From the NCBI RefSeq assembly GCF_010091945.1, contig NZ_WVIE01000013.1, forward strand, positions 1 to 64,000: DNA of 64,000 nt, read 5' to 3'. Shown here piece after piece: positions 19,538-29,017 of the stretch (positions within the stretch are counted from its first letter, which is position 1; each line of letters starts with the position of its first letter). The position numbers were made by a program, and so were the translations under genes. This DNA comes from Myxacorys almedinensis A. GTDB lineage: Bacteria; Cyanobacteriota; Cyanobacteriia; Leptolyngbyales; Leptolyngbyaceae. Under the pieces are notes generated by a model. The model saw only the letters and a program-made list of their open reading frames with translations, did not search any database and was not told where the DNA came from.

Positions 19538-22500
19538 CTAAAACCGAGTTTCGTACTCGAAAATGGCGCGATTATCGCCAGAAAAATCGGTTGAGCCACG
19601 GAATAACAACCCCTCGTTGATCCGATAGCGCACCCCAAATTGAGTGGGTTGATCTGAGGTGAGAATGCGAAGCGCCGACGCAGACAGATTGCCTGTCAGA
19701 TCGATCCCCACTTCTGCGGCTAATCCGAGGGTCGATTCACGGCGGCGATCGCTGCTCTGAAGTGTCGGAAATAACCGGAATTCGCTCAGCCCGATCGCGT
19801 TGCCAATAAAGCCCTGAATATTCGTCAGTAGCGCTGAGCCAGCCAGATTTGCGATGCCCAGCGTACTATCGCCGCGCCCCAACGTGTTGACGAACCCACC
19901 CCCCACCAAGGCAATGATCTCGTTTTGGCTGCGGCTGGGGCTGCTGGTCAGTTCTAAGTTCTCAAACAGTTGGCTGGCAGATCCGCTGGCTTTGGCCTGA
20001 ATTCGGATGGTCTGCAATGAGCCTAAACTGGTGGCTAAGAGCGAATCATCCCTGGTTTCGGCAGGGTTGCTTGCCGTTGGGGCGCGGTTTCGCGTAACTT
20101 CGGGGACAGAGGCAATCAGACGGAGATCTAAGAGCGGATCTAGCCCCCGCGATCGCGTGAACGTCGCAGTTTGCGGATAGCCCCGTGCCGAAACAAATTG
20201 GGTGGTAAATAAGTTGACTTGCCCGGCTCCCAATCGAATGGTTCCTTCAGGTTCAGGCTGGCTGAGCGTGCCGTTAACCCGCAACTCTCCCCGCGCCAAA
20301 AAGTTGATGACGGGGGCACTGGTCACGCGGACGCGATCGCTCAACACCAGCGTTAGGTTATTAAATTCTAACGGCTGCTGCAACGACGCAGTGCTCGTGG
20401 GGGTGGGCGCGCTGGCAGTAGGCGCAACGGTTGTGTCTGGAATCAGCACTTGCCCATCCGTTAAGCGAACTTCGCCCCCAAGTTGCGGCGCGAAGGCAGT
20501 TCCCTCAACGGCAACATTGCCATTGACTGCGCCTCGGTAGAGTCCTTTAAGATTGATTGCCAAGCGATCGAGCGATACCCTGAGCAGATTGGCAGCATCT
20601 GGATCAGCCGGATCGAGCGTTCCAAAGATGGGAAGCACACCTTGAGCCGAGACCTGCCCCTGGCTGTACTGCCCTGTGAAGGTGTCGATCTGAATGCGAT
20701 CGCGCTCAAATTTGATCGAGCCAGTCACATTGGTGAGGGGGTCGGGCAAGGCTTGAGCGCCAATGGTGGCGTTGCTAAAGGTAGCGGTTCCGGTGGCAAT
20801 GGGTTGAAACACTCTGCCGGTGACTTGCAACTGAACGTCGCCCTGTCCGCCTTGCCATGCAACTTGTGGCGTGAGTAGATTAAGAAACGCCAATCCTTCG
20901 TTTTTGACATCGAGTTTGAGATCAATTTGATCGCTATCAGGAAACCTGGTGGCAAAGGGGAGCCGATAGGGAATGCTCCCTTCGATGCCGATGGGTTCTG
21001 CTTCTGAAATGGCGATCGTGCTACTTAGGCTTAACCGGGCATTGGTGTAGTTGAAATTGCCCGTCGCAGATTGCACCTGAGTTCCATTGATGAAGCCATC
21101 GGTAAGGTTGATTTCCCCTAGCGCAAAGGGGTTGTCTTGCCGCCCCTGGATAAATGCAGAAGCATTGAGTTTGCCGCTAATGTTCACAGGGAGGGGATAA
21201 AACTGGTCGATCTCGTCAATCGGCAGATTTGCGATCGCAAGTTGCCCAGACTGCTGCTCCCCGCCAAACTGCCCCCGCAGGGTGATCGCCGCTTCGCCAG
21301 ATTGAAGGTGCAACGGTGAGAGCGTGATCATGCCATTTTCCAGGGTGCCTTTTGCGATCGCTTGTTCTGCGGTTAAAACGCGGTTTGGGTTGCGCTGCAC
21401 TTGCCCATTCACCACTTCGGTAAACGAGGGATACGGACGCCACGCCACCTGCTGACCCGTCAGATCAAATTCTGCTTTAATGCCCCTCAGCGAGGCAGAA
21501 AAATCAATCACACCGTTAAATTCTCCGCGAATATCGGTTAATTCAGGCAGCGTCTGGTCGCGTCGCTGCGTTGCCCGTTGGCTCAGCAGGGCATTAATTT
21601 CTGCAAATCGCTTAATCTGATCGGCAAGTGGGCGATTGGGCGCGCCAACGGCGGCAGTGTCTAAGAGGGCAGCGCTCCCGTATGTGGGAGATTGCAGCCC
21701 CCGCGAAAGATCGCTGATTTGAAAGATTTGCAGCGTCTGAAGTACATCTTCGAGCCTGCCTTGAGCAATCGTCACTTGTCCTTCAAATTGGGGTGGCGGT
21801 TCGTCCTGCGACGTTCCGAAGGAGCGGAGATCCAGGTTGCCGATAATGGCATACTGACTGTTGCCTTTTCTAACTATCGTTTCATCAAATTGAAACACGT
21901 TATTGCGATTGACAAACTGAGTAGTAAAGCGTTCTCCCCAAAATGCACCAATGCGGGGATTGTTAACCGCTAGCTGTCCATCAATCACGCTCAATCGATT
22001 GAGGTCAATGGTGATGTTGCCCGAAAGTTGCCCTCCAAAACCGCCCGGCGTTGGCGCTTCGACGCCTGGAATAGTGAAGCCTGCTAGGTCAAGCTGTTGA
22101 ATATTGACCGCAAATAACCGGTTCGCGCCGCCAGCAGCAGGTTGCGTCAGGGTTCTACCTGCGATCGTGGCAGTTCCGCGCTGCACGTCGAGGGAAATCG
22201 GTTGATAGGCTGGATCTAATGCCAACGCAATCCGGTCTTGGGTTCCAGCGACTTGGACGTTGAACCCTTGCGGATTGAGGCGCAAGTTGCCGCGTAGCAC
22301 CGGATCAAAAGCAATTCCGTTGAGCGAAAGCCCCCGCACGGTGGTGGCTCCAACCACGGTGGGGGCGGCAGGCGTTCCGGTGAGGCGTCCCGTCAGATCG
22401 ACCTGCCCGGCAAGTTGGGTGACGGGCGGGCGAGGAATGGGGAGATTGGTTAAAGCGTAGCCTGTGGTTTGGAGGTTGAGATCGAGGGCGGTGATGGCAA

Positions 22501-24583
22501 AGCTGCGATCGGGGCGAGTGGCGATCGTGCCGTTGGCGCTAAATCCGGGGGCGGTAGCTTGCAAAACGTTGACCTTACGCCCATCCCACGCAATTTGAGC
22601 CGCGATCGGGTCAGTAATCAACGAAATGCCTTCCGACAAGCGCACCCGCCCATCTGCTCGGACATCCGCAGGGCTAAAAGAATTCACGCTGCCGGTCAGG
22701 GTTAAGGTGCCGCTTAGCTGCCCGCGCAAGTCTGGAGAAAATTGACTCAGCCCCATGCCTGCGAGTTGCGTATCTGCTTGCCACCGTCCTTGATTGGCAG
22801 TGATGGTTGCGTTGATGCCGCCAATGCCTTCGGTGAGTCTAGCTTGCCCGGTTGCCTGAATATCAGCTAAATCAAACGAACTCAACTCACCCGCCAGTTT
22901 GAAGTCTCCGCTCACCCGCCCTGCCACCGCCGGAGCAAATTGATTCGCCCGCAGGTTCACTGCCTGGGCGGTTGCCTCCCAGCGCTGCCCAAACGTTTGC
23001 CCACTGGCGGTCACAGTTCCCCCTGCCACTTGCAGAACCGTGTTTCGCAGGGTTGCGTTGCCGTTGGCAAGCATAATTTCTCCGGTGCCAGGGTAGGTGG
23101 CTTCGGGGGCTTGCCACTGGGCGATCGTTTGCAGATTATCCACTGTGCCGCCAAGTTGGGCTTGCGTGTTGACGCGACCCACCCGCATCGAAGGAGCCAC
23201 GTCGTAAAGCCGCGCGATCGCATCTCCGGGCAAGTTTTCACCCCGCACCGTGAGCGCGATCGCGCGGGGCAGGCTGAGGTTTAGGTTGCCGTCTGCGGTA
23301 ACCTGTCCGCCGATGGTGGGGGTTGCCCGAAGATTGGAGATTGCCAGGTTGAGAGTTTTGGTGTCGAGGCGAAAGTCTGCGATCGCTTGATTGAACGCAA
23401 CGCGATCGACCGTAATCGGGGTTGCACTGCGGACGTTTCCTGAAACGATAGGCTGTTCTAGCGCTCCGGTCAGCTTGACTTCAGCGTTGACAGCACCCGA
23501 TGCGACAACCGGAAGCTCAACGTTGAAGGTTTCTAGAACGTCAGCGATCGCTAAGGTTCTGGCAGTCGCCGCTAGATCAAATCCTTTTTCAGTATCTATT
23601 TTACCGGTTGCTATGAATGGCATCTTTCCCAATACACCGGCTGTTCTTTCTAGCGTGATTAAAGTGTCATTAATTTGCAGCTTTCCCGTTGTTTTAGTTA
23701 ACGTTTGTGGTAATTGAGGAACCTGTACCGTTGCGTCTTTAAACTCAGCCGTTCCTTTAGCAACAGGGCGTAAATTTGGGCGTAAAATAACGTTGACGTT
23801 TCCGCTTGCTCTTCCTTGAGTGAGCGCGATCGGCAGTTTGATTAATCGATCAATGTCTGAGACTAAAAGGTTTTGTCCTCTAGCGTTGAAATTAAAGTTT
23901 AAGCCATTGTCGTTGAGCATCTCGCCTTCGAGAGCAAACTTGCCGCCTGTCGCGAAGGCTCCGTCTAAATCGTAAGCAACGCGGCGGCTGCGATCGAAAA
24001 TCTTCGCCTCACCGTTAACAGTATTGAAAGAAACGGACGCTCTTTTGGCTCCCGATTTTGGGAACGGATCTAGCTCAAGCTGGGCATTTTCAAACCGGAT
24101 GGTTTTGAGTTCTGTGGTGACGGTTCCGGTTTCTTCTTGGGCTGAGATCTGGGTTTTAATCCACGCCCCATCCTGGTCTTGATCGAGATAAAGATGGGGG
24201 TTGCTCAAGGTGACATCTAGATCTAATTTGCGAGTGAGCAACACTTGCCACAGGTTAAATCCGACGGTTACCGATTCGATCGTCGCGCGATCGCGATCCC
24301 TCTCAGTGGCAGGAACCTCACTCTTACCAAACCGCAAACGTTCGAGTGACACTGCCTCCACCTTGCCTAAATGCACCGGGCGATCCAGCGACTTGCTGAG
24401 GCTCACTTCCACCAAGGGCGCAAGCTTTTCACGAACAAAGTGCCAACCATAAAAAAGGGCACTCCCTGCGATCGCAAGCAACCCAACGATCAGCGGAACG
24501 CCAAGGCGACCCAGTAACATTAGCCACAGGCGTTTGTTAGAAGACGATTGAGGGCGATGGTCGGGTTGGGGCGATGGAGTCAT
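19538..24583 (-). CDS. tamB: TamB-type translocation/assembly-module protein (DUF490)
   Basis: A very large (1681 residues) AsmA/TamB-family protein, thought to bridge inner and outer membranes and move lipid or outer-membrane proteins. One N-terminal signal-anchor helix (about 20-48) is followed by over 1500 residues of repetitive beta structure with many GNVNV/GTATF-type repeats. Near-duplicate modules lie around residues 490-700 (e.g. QARLTEGIGG versus RVRLSEGISL). The C-terminal DUF490 domain (about 1290-1681) ends in NRAIFEYETRF with the terminal aromatic usual for the family. Lacks a neighbouring Omp85/TamA gene. Confidence 0.92.
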   Translation of the reverse strand: MTPSPQPDHRPQSSSNKRLWLMLLGRLGVPLIVGLLAIAGSALFYGWHFVREKLAPLVEVSLSKSLDRPVHLGKVEAVSLERLRFGKSEVPATERDRDRATIESVTVGFNLWQVLLTRKLDLDVTLSNPHLYLDQDQDGAWIKTQISAQEETGTVTTELKTIRFENAQLELDPFPKSGAKRASVSFNTVNGEAKIFDRSRRVAYDLDGAFATGGKFALEGEMLNDNGLNFNFNARGQNLLVSDIDRLIKLPIALTQGRASGNVNVILRPNLRPVAKGTAEFKDATVQVPQLPQTLTKTTGKLQINDTLITLERTAGVLGKMPFIATGKIDTEKGFDLAATARTLAIADVLETFNVELPVVASGAVNAEVKLTGALEQPIVSGNVRSATPITVDRVAFNQAIADFRLDTKTLNLAISNLRATPTIGGQVTADGNLNLSLPRAIALTVRGENLPGDAIARLYDVAPSMRVGRVNTQAQLGGTVDNLQTIAQWQAPEATYPGTGEIMLANGNATLRNTVLQVAGGTVTASGQTFGQRWEATAQAVNLRANQFAPAVAGRVSGDFKLAGELSSFDLADIQATGQARLTEGIGGINATITANQGRWQADTQLAGMGLSQFSPDLRGQLSGTLTLTGSVNSFSPADVRADGRVRLSEGISLITDPIAAQIAWDGRKVNVLQATAPGFSANGTIATRPDRSFAITALDLNLQTTGYALTNLPIPRPPVTQLAGQVDLTGRLTGTPAAPTVVGATTVRGLSLNGIAFDPVLRGNLRLNPQGFNVQVAGTQDRIALALDPAYQPISLDVQRGTATIAGRTLTQPAAGGANRLFAVNIQQLDLAGFTIPGVEAPTPGGFGGQLSGNITIDLNRLSVIDGQLAVNNPRIGAFWGERFTTQFVNRNNVFQFDETIVRKGNSQYAIIGNLDLRSFGTSQDEPPPQFEGQVTIAQGRLEDVLQTLQIFQISDLSRGLQSPTYGSAALLDTAAVGAPNRPLADQIKRFAEINALLSQRATQRRDQTLPELTDIRGEFNGVIDFSASLRGIKAEFDLTGQQVAWRPYPSFTEVVNGQVQRNPNRVLTAEQAIAKGTLENGMITLSPLHLQSGEAAITLRGQFGGEQQSGQLAIANLPIDEIDQFYPLPVNISGKLNASAFIQGRQDNPFALGEINLTDGFINGTQVQSATGNFNYTNARLSLSSTIAISEAEPIGIEGSIPYRLPFATRFPDSDQIDLKLDVKNEGLAFLNLLTPQVAWQGGQGDVQLQVTGRVFQPIATGTATFSNATIGAQALPDPLTNVTGSIKFERDRIQIDTFTGQYSQGQVSAQGVLPIFGTLDPADPDAANLLRVSLDRLAINLKGLYRGAVNGNVAVEGTAFAPQLGGEVRLTDGQVLIPDTTVAPTASAPTPTSTASLQQPLEFNNLTLVLSDRVRVTSAPVINFLARGELRVNGTLSQPEPEGTIRLGAGQVNLFTTQFVSARGYPQTATFTRSRGLDPLLDLRLIASVPEVTRNRAPTASNPAETRDDSLLATSLGSLQTIRIQAKASGSASQLFENLELTSSPSRSQNEIIALVGGGFVNTLGRGDSTLGIANLAGSALLTNIQGFIGNAIGLSEFRLFPTLQSSDRRRESTLGLAAEVGIDLTGNLSASALRILTSDQPTQFGVRYRINEGLLFRGSTDFSGDNRAIFEYETRF

Positions 24584-24939
24584 CTATACGAAGACACAAG
24601 AGAAGCCTATATATAGTTACCACACCCGCGAATTTCTGGGTTAAAAAATTGTCAACCGTAAGCCGCACAAAACGCGGAAAATGTGCGATCGCAACCGGGA
24701 AACCTGCCATTCTCGATGGGCAAATCCTACTATTTCCTGACATTTCGGCTGGTATATTAACGTCCATTCGGCAGCGCCAGCCGTTGCCCCTCACCCCCAG
24801 GAAAACAGGAACCACTGTGTATGCTCAAATCGTTTGCTCTGTCGTTACCCCCAAGAAAACAGGAGCCACTGTGTATGCTCAAATCGTTTGCTCTGTCGGT
24901 GCCGAGACCTTCGCCCTTTGAATGAACAGCCTCAAAACA
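24584..24939. other. Gap of 356 bp between TamB and the ccm-linked genes
   Basis: Holds the TamB promoter region and the 3' end of the leftward ccm operon. The only structure seen is a 54-bp tandem duplication (24793-24900). A frame crosses it on the plus strand, but its protein looks non-natural. No terminator for the ccm operon is evident. Confidence 0.45.
24793..24900. repeat. 54-bp tandem duplication
   Basis: Two adjacent 54-bp copies (24793-24846 and 24847-24900) differ at 3 positions. Each begins ACCCCCA(G/A)GAAAACAGG and contains ACTGTGTATGCTCAAATCG. This looks like a recent local duplication. Confidence 0.85.
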
Positions 24940-25935
24940 TTATGGCTCCACAGTTCCATCGGGCAACGTTGCCCCCCTTAAAATAGCCCCGGTCAATAAA
25001 GCGCTACTCAGTTCTGCTTTGGCGAGATTTGCGTTGGTTAGGTCTGCACGTTGGAGGTCAGCCCGACCCAAGTACGCTTCAACCAAGAGCGCTTCGACTA
25101 GGGTGGCGTTTCTTAAATTCGCACGGCTGAGGTCTGCCTGATTGAGTTTGGCTCGGTAGAGGTTGGCATTTTGCAAACTCGTTTTGTGCAGATTGGCGTG
25201 GTTTAGCGTTGCCTCTGTCAAATCGGCAGCATTAAAATTGGCTTCGTTTAGCCGCGATCGATTGAGTTTTCCGTCGCGTAAACTGGCGTGGCTCAAATTT
25301 GCCCCGCTCAGGTTAGCATCGGTTAAAAAGGTACCGTTTAGCAGGGCTTCGCTCAGATTAGCTTGGCTCAGATCGACCTCTCGTAGGTTTGCCTCACTCA
25401 GATTTGCCCCTGCTAGATTCGCGCGGCTTAAATCTGCCCCGGCTAAGTTTGCCCCGCGCAAGTCTGCCCCGCGTAAGTCGGTTCCCCGCAAGTTTGAGCC
25501 ATCGTAGCAGCGCTTTTCTTCCCGGAAGTTTGCCCCTTTGAGACACGCGCCGCGCAAATCGGCTCCGCTCAGATTGACGTTCCGCAGGTCTGCTTCCATC
25601 AGGTTTGCATCCAGCAATATCGCCAGACCCAAATCTGCCCCGCGCAAATCGGCTTTGTAGAGAATGGCTCCTTGGAGATCGGCATCTCGCAAATTGGCGT
25701 TTAGCAAGTCGGCTTGGCTAAAATTTGCCCCACACAATTTTGTGCCCAGCAAATTTGCGCCGATCAGGTTAGCTCGGTTGAGGTACGCCAAAACTAACGT
25801 GGCGTCGTGTAAATCAGCATGGCTGAAGTTTGCGCCAATCAGATCTGCCCCCATAAGGTTGGCGTGGCTAAAGTTTTGCCCAGAGAAATCGGTTTCTCCA
25901 GTTTCGTAGCGGTGTAGCAGTTCTGTCGCATTCAT
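24940..25935 (-). CDS. Pentapeptide-repeat protein downstream of ccmO
   Basis: A 331-residue protein built almost entirely of A(D/N)LxX pentapeptides, expected to form a right-handed quadrilateral beta helix. One break occurs around residues 140-150 (FREEKRCYDGSN), a loop rich in charge with one cysteine. No signal peptide or membrane segment is seen. The ATG overlaps the stop of the upstream gene (ATGA, 25932-25935), so the two are translationally coupled and appear to end the ccm operon. Role unknown. Confidence 0.9.
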   Translation of the reverse strand: MNATELLHRYETGETDFSGQNFSHANLMGADLIGANFSHADLHDATLVLAYLNRANLIGANLLGTKLCGANFSQADLLNANLRDADLQGAILYKADLRGADLGLAILLDANLMEADLRNVNLSGADLRGACLKGANFREEKRCYDGSNLRGTDLRGADLRGANLAGADLSRANLAGANLSEANLREVDLSQANLSEALLNGTFLTDANLSGANLSHASLRDGKLNRSRLNEANFNAADLTEATLNHANLHKTSLQNANLYRAKLNQADLSRANLRNATLVEALLVEAYLGRADLQRADLTNANLAKAELSSALLTGAILRGATLPDGTVEP

Positions 25936-27149
25936 ACGGCTGCTTTCCCGGAAATGTCCTGGCGATCGCTGCTTTGAAGTAGTTCTGAAGAAACGAGGGG
26001 CGGCTTGATCACCATCTCGGTTGAGCTTGCACAGGTGATGTCAGCCGCACTTCCCGACTGCGACGCTTGCTGAATCTGGTGCTGGAGTGCAGCGTAGTTC
26101 GGCGTTAAGGCTTTCATGAGCGCCTGCCCGACGGTGAGGTAGTCGTTGCGATCGATGCCGCCAAGCTCGGCAGGGTCACTAAACTGCTGAGCCATGGTCT
26201 GAAGCTTGTGCCGAAGTTCTTCTAGAGCCATTGCGGGGGAGGGGTACCCGGTTGCGATCGCTTGGCTGAGCACAGTCCGCAACAGCCCTTCTAGGCTATA
26301 GAGCTTGAGGTTTGCCCAATCATGCGATCGAAACTCAAAGGGGTAATACGCTAGCGAAAATAGCAGAATTTTGGCGCGGAGCGGGTTGGTATGTTTGAAA
26401 ATCTCTAACCTGACATCGAATAAATTCACCGGCATGGGCTTGAAGGGAGTAGGCGCTTGAGCGGTAGTTTGAAGGAATCCATCCATCACGGTGGATTGGG
26501 CTTGCTGCCCTGACGCCGCCTCAGTTTCATAAAGTGGCTCGATCACCTGCAAAATGGCTTCTGCAACTAGCGCATACTCAATCGGCTTATTGAGGGTTTT
26601 AACGGCGGCAGCGAGTCCATCTCGCAGCGAGCCAAGCTTTGAGTAGCGTTTGGTTAATTCATGCAGCAAGTCGGCTAAGGGCGTTTGCTCAATGACATAG
26701 GGATTTGCTTCCCAATATTTTCGACAAACACAAATGAGAAGCTTCTTGATGCGACTCAGATTTGCATCTTGTTCTAGAATCTCAGCAACGTTTGCCTGGG
26801 GGGTTGTGGGGCGCAGTTGGGGCAGCGACCGAATTTGAGTCGATTCTGGGTTGGAAATACCCGCACTATAGAGCGCCGAGAGGGCAACCGTGATCAGGTG
26901 GGCAACACTCTGATACTCAATTGACTTGTTGAGCGTGCCGACGAGGTGATTGAGGCGCGATCGCAGGTGCTCTACCGTTGGATAGCGCTGATGCAGTTCG
27001 TCTATCAATTCGGTTAAGTCAGCGGCACTTAAGCGCGCAGAATCGCTCTCCCACCCATCGTTACAGGCGTAGAGCATTAATTTTTTGATCCGAACAACGT
27101 GGGTATCGCGTTCGAGGCGATCAGCGATCAGGGCAGATGCATCCGACAT
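25932..27149 (-). CDS. Protein with tandem helical repeats, downstream of ccmO
   Basis: A 405-residue protein of no family I recognise. Two clear copies of an about 84-residue helical module span residues 11-94 and 124-207. Both have RIKKL at the start, a central L-E-L-x-x-RY segment, TLNK(S/P)IEY and a final LY; a third, diverged module probably spans about 245-352. The linker regions are Gln/Ser/Thr-rich. No signal or membrane segment. It starts 67 bp after ccmO on the same strand and overlaps the following pentapeptide-repeat gene by 4 bp, so co-expression with carboxysome genes is likely. A scaffold or regulatory role is inference only. Confidence 0.75.
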   Translation of the reverse strand: MSDASALIADRLERDTHVVRIKKLMLYACNDGWESDSARLSAADLTELIDELHQRYPTVEHLRSRLNHLVGTLNKSIEYQSVAHLITVALSALYSAGISNPESTQIRSLPQLRPTTPQANVAEILEQDANLSRIKKLLICVCRKYWEANPYVIEQTPLADLLHELTKRYSKLGSLRDGLAAAVKTLNKPIEYALVAEAILQVIEPLYETEAASGQQAQSTVMDGFLQTTAQAPTPFKPMPVNLFDVRLEIFKHTNPLRAKILLFSLAYYPFEFRSHDWANLKLYSLEGLLRTVLSQAIATGYPSPAMALEELRHKLQTMAQQFSDPAELGGIDRNDYLTVGQALMKALTPNYAALQHQIQQASQSGSAADITCASSTEMVIKPPLVSSELLQSSDRQDISGKAAV

Positions 27150-27216
27150 CTAGCGACACGGAAACTACAGGCGTAGAGTGCCCGTTTAGAAGGAAATTCT
27201 CACGGGAAAAATTAGG

Positions 27217-28113
27217 CTACTCGTCAGAGTCGGGAAGGGGTTGCGCGTCGAGGGTTAGGTCAGAGACCGATTCAGCGCGTTCTGCGGAGTCAGCCTCAAC
27301 AGGAATTGGTTCTGCGACTGGCTCAACCGCCTCTACAGGTTCTACAAATTCGAGCGATCGCGCTTCGGAGAGAGACTTGGGCTGAGACATCGGAGCCGCT
27401 AAGGGCAGCGGCTCTTTTTGGAGTTCGGGCAGGGCAACCAATTCTCGCTCGACTTGGCGAATTTCGATCGGGATCTGGAGCGGTTGGAGTTCTTCGAGCC
27501 AGCATTTGGCAAGCGGCAGGGTTTGGTCTAAGTCTTCTAAGGCCCGTGGAATCACCATCACAGAATGTAGCTCGCCGATGCGATCGGCTTCTTGCATGCC
27601 AGCATCGACTGCCATCGCCACGTTGGCAACCGTCCCTCGAATAATGGCGGTACACAGCCCTGCCCCAATGGAGTGATAGGCCGTGAACGTCACATCAGCA
27701 GACTTGAGCATGGCATCTGCCGCGCCGACCATCGCCGGAAATCCTCGTGTTTCTAGCAAGCCGACCGCTAGATTTCGGAACCGATTGCCTTCTTGCCCCA
27801 GGGCGAGTTGCGCGAGCTTGCTGCCAATGGGTAATACGGCTTCTAAATTTGCCATGGGGCGAGCAATCACGATCGTTGACACGTCTTGCCCAAATTGTTC
27901 GGCGGTGTCTTTGCCCACGTCGATCGCCAACCGCACATCTGAAATGCCGCCCCGGACAACCGCCGTACAAAAGCCGCCGCCAATCATTTCGTAGCCCACG
28001 AGCGTCACCCCAGCCGACTTTAGCATCATGTCAGCCGTCCCGACGATCGCAGGGAAACTCTGGGTGGAGATGAGACCGAGAGCAGTATCGTTAAAGCGGT
28101 CTGAGCGGTTCAT
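27217..28113 (-). CDS. ccmO: CcmO, tandem BMC-domain carboxysome shell protein
   Basis: A 298-residue shell protein with two bacterial-microcompartment domains (about 8-100 and 110-205), opened by LGLISTQSFPAIVGTADMML and VGLLETRGFPAMVGAADAML. Such tandem-BMC proteins form trimers that mimic a shell hexamer. The C-terminal tail (about 215-298) is acidic and rich in Pro, Ser and Glu. The gene is the sixth of the leftward ccm series, 153 bp after ccmN, which is the arrangement expected for beta-carboxysomes when ccmO is linked. Confidence 0.95.
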   Translation of the reverse strand: MNRSDRFNDTALGLISTQSFPAIVGTADMMLKSAGVTLVGYEMIGGGFCTAVVRGGISDVRLAIDVGKDTAEQFGQDVSTIVIARPMANLEAVLPIGSKLAQLALGQEGNRFRNLAVGLLETRGFPAMVGAADAMLKSADVTFTAYHSIGAGLCTAIIRGTVANVAMAVDAGMQEADRIGELHSVMVIPRALEDLDQTLPLAKCWLEELQPLQIPIEIRQVERELVALPELQKEPLPLAAPMSQPKSLSEARSLEFVEPVEAVEPVAEPIPVEADSAERAESVSDLTLDAQPLPDSDE

Positions 28114-28266
28114 CAGCGAGGAAATTGAGGGTTACTTCATCTTAACGTTGGATCTTCGCGAAAGCGTGACTCAGGTTTTTTAGAGCTTAGGACGCTGGCT
28201 TTCGAGTCTAATTCTGACTACAGATTCAATGACCTGACCTCAAAGACGGTAAGCCAACCTTCAACC

Positions 28267-28944
28267 CTACGGATTGGAATTGCGATTGGGGATCAGCTTG
28301 CCAAGCAGTTGATTGACGTAAACTTGACCATATACGCCGGGCTGCAAGTTAGATTTTTGCACGATCGCAGCATCCCTATTTCCCAAATTATGGTTGTCGG
28401 GCAGTTCAGATGCGTCCGCCTGAGGTGGCTCTTTTAGGACGGGTTCTGGAGAACTAAGGTCTGAAGTAGGCGGCGGCGTCCCATTTTGGGAAAACATGTC
28501 GGACGGCTGCCCGTTATGAGCCAACGATGGCTCAGAAGCCTGCTCTTCCCAAGGGTCGGCAGCAGACTCTGGCTGGGGTGAAGGGGCAGACTCGGCGCAT
28601 AGCAACGAACCCGGAGGAATGAGGGTGCCTGAGCCAACTGAGCGATTGGAAATGGTGGTGGCAGACCCAATGCAAACGCGATCGCCAATGCCGATTGCTC
28701 CCACAATTAAAACTCCTGCCCCAATCATGGCACCATCGCCAATGGTCAACCTTCCACCACTGGCATGCAGAATTGACCCCATGCCAATGCACACCCCAAC
28801 GCCAATCACAATCTGGCTGTCGGGATCGGCTTGCAGCAAAACACCCGGTGCGATCGCGGCCCCTGGCGCGATCGCCACATCACCGCTCACCCAGTAGTGA
28901 TCCGTACTCACCGGAAGCAGTTGTAGAGGCGGAGAGTGCATCAT
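28267..28944 (-). CDS. ccmN: CcmN, carboxysome core-shell adaptor
   Basis: Links CcmM in the carboxysome core to the shell. A left-handed beta-helix of hexapeptide repeats (VSGDVAIAPGAAIAPG, QIVIGVGVCIGMGS, LTIGDGAMIGAGVLI) is followed by a polar linker. An amphipathic C-terminal peptide, VYGQVYVNQLLGKLIPNR, matches the family's encapsulation peptide that binds CcmK. I prefer ATG 28944 (225 residues). The frame extends to TTG 29007, but the extra 21 residues do not resemble CcmN and the codon is rare as a start. It directly follows ccmM. Confidence 0.93.
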   Translation of the reverse strand: MMHSPPLQLLPVSTDHYWVSGDVAIAPGAAIAPGVLLQADPDSQIVIGVGVCIGMGSILHASGGRLTIGDGAMIGAGVLIVGAIGIGDRVCIGSATTISNRSVGSGTLIPPGSLLCAESAPSPQPESAADPWEEQASEPSLAHNGQPSDMFSQNGTPPPTSDLSSPEPVLKEPPQADASELPDNHNLGNRDAAIVQKSNLQPGVYGQVYVNQLLGKLIPNRNSNP

Positions 28945-29017
28945 GAATTCCACGACTTTAAACGTTAGATCGTAGAGCTTGGTTCTTAACGTTGGTTCAA
29001 GAGCCAAACCCTAGCAA

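Noticed and set aside
24574-24921. 115-residue plus-strand frame across the 54-bp duplication
   Set aside because: Overlaps the start of tamB, has no recognisable domain, and its repeats are explained by the DNA duplication.
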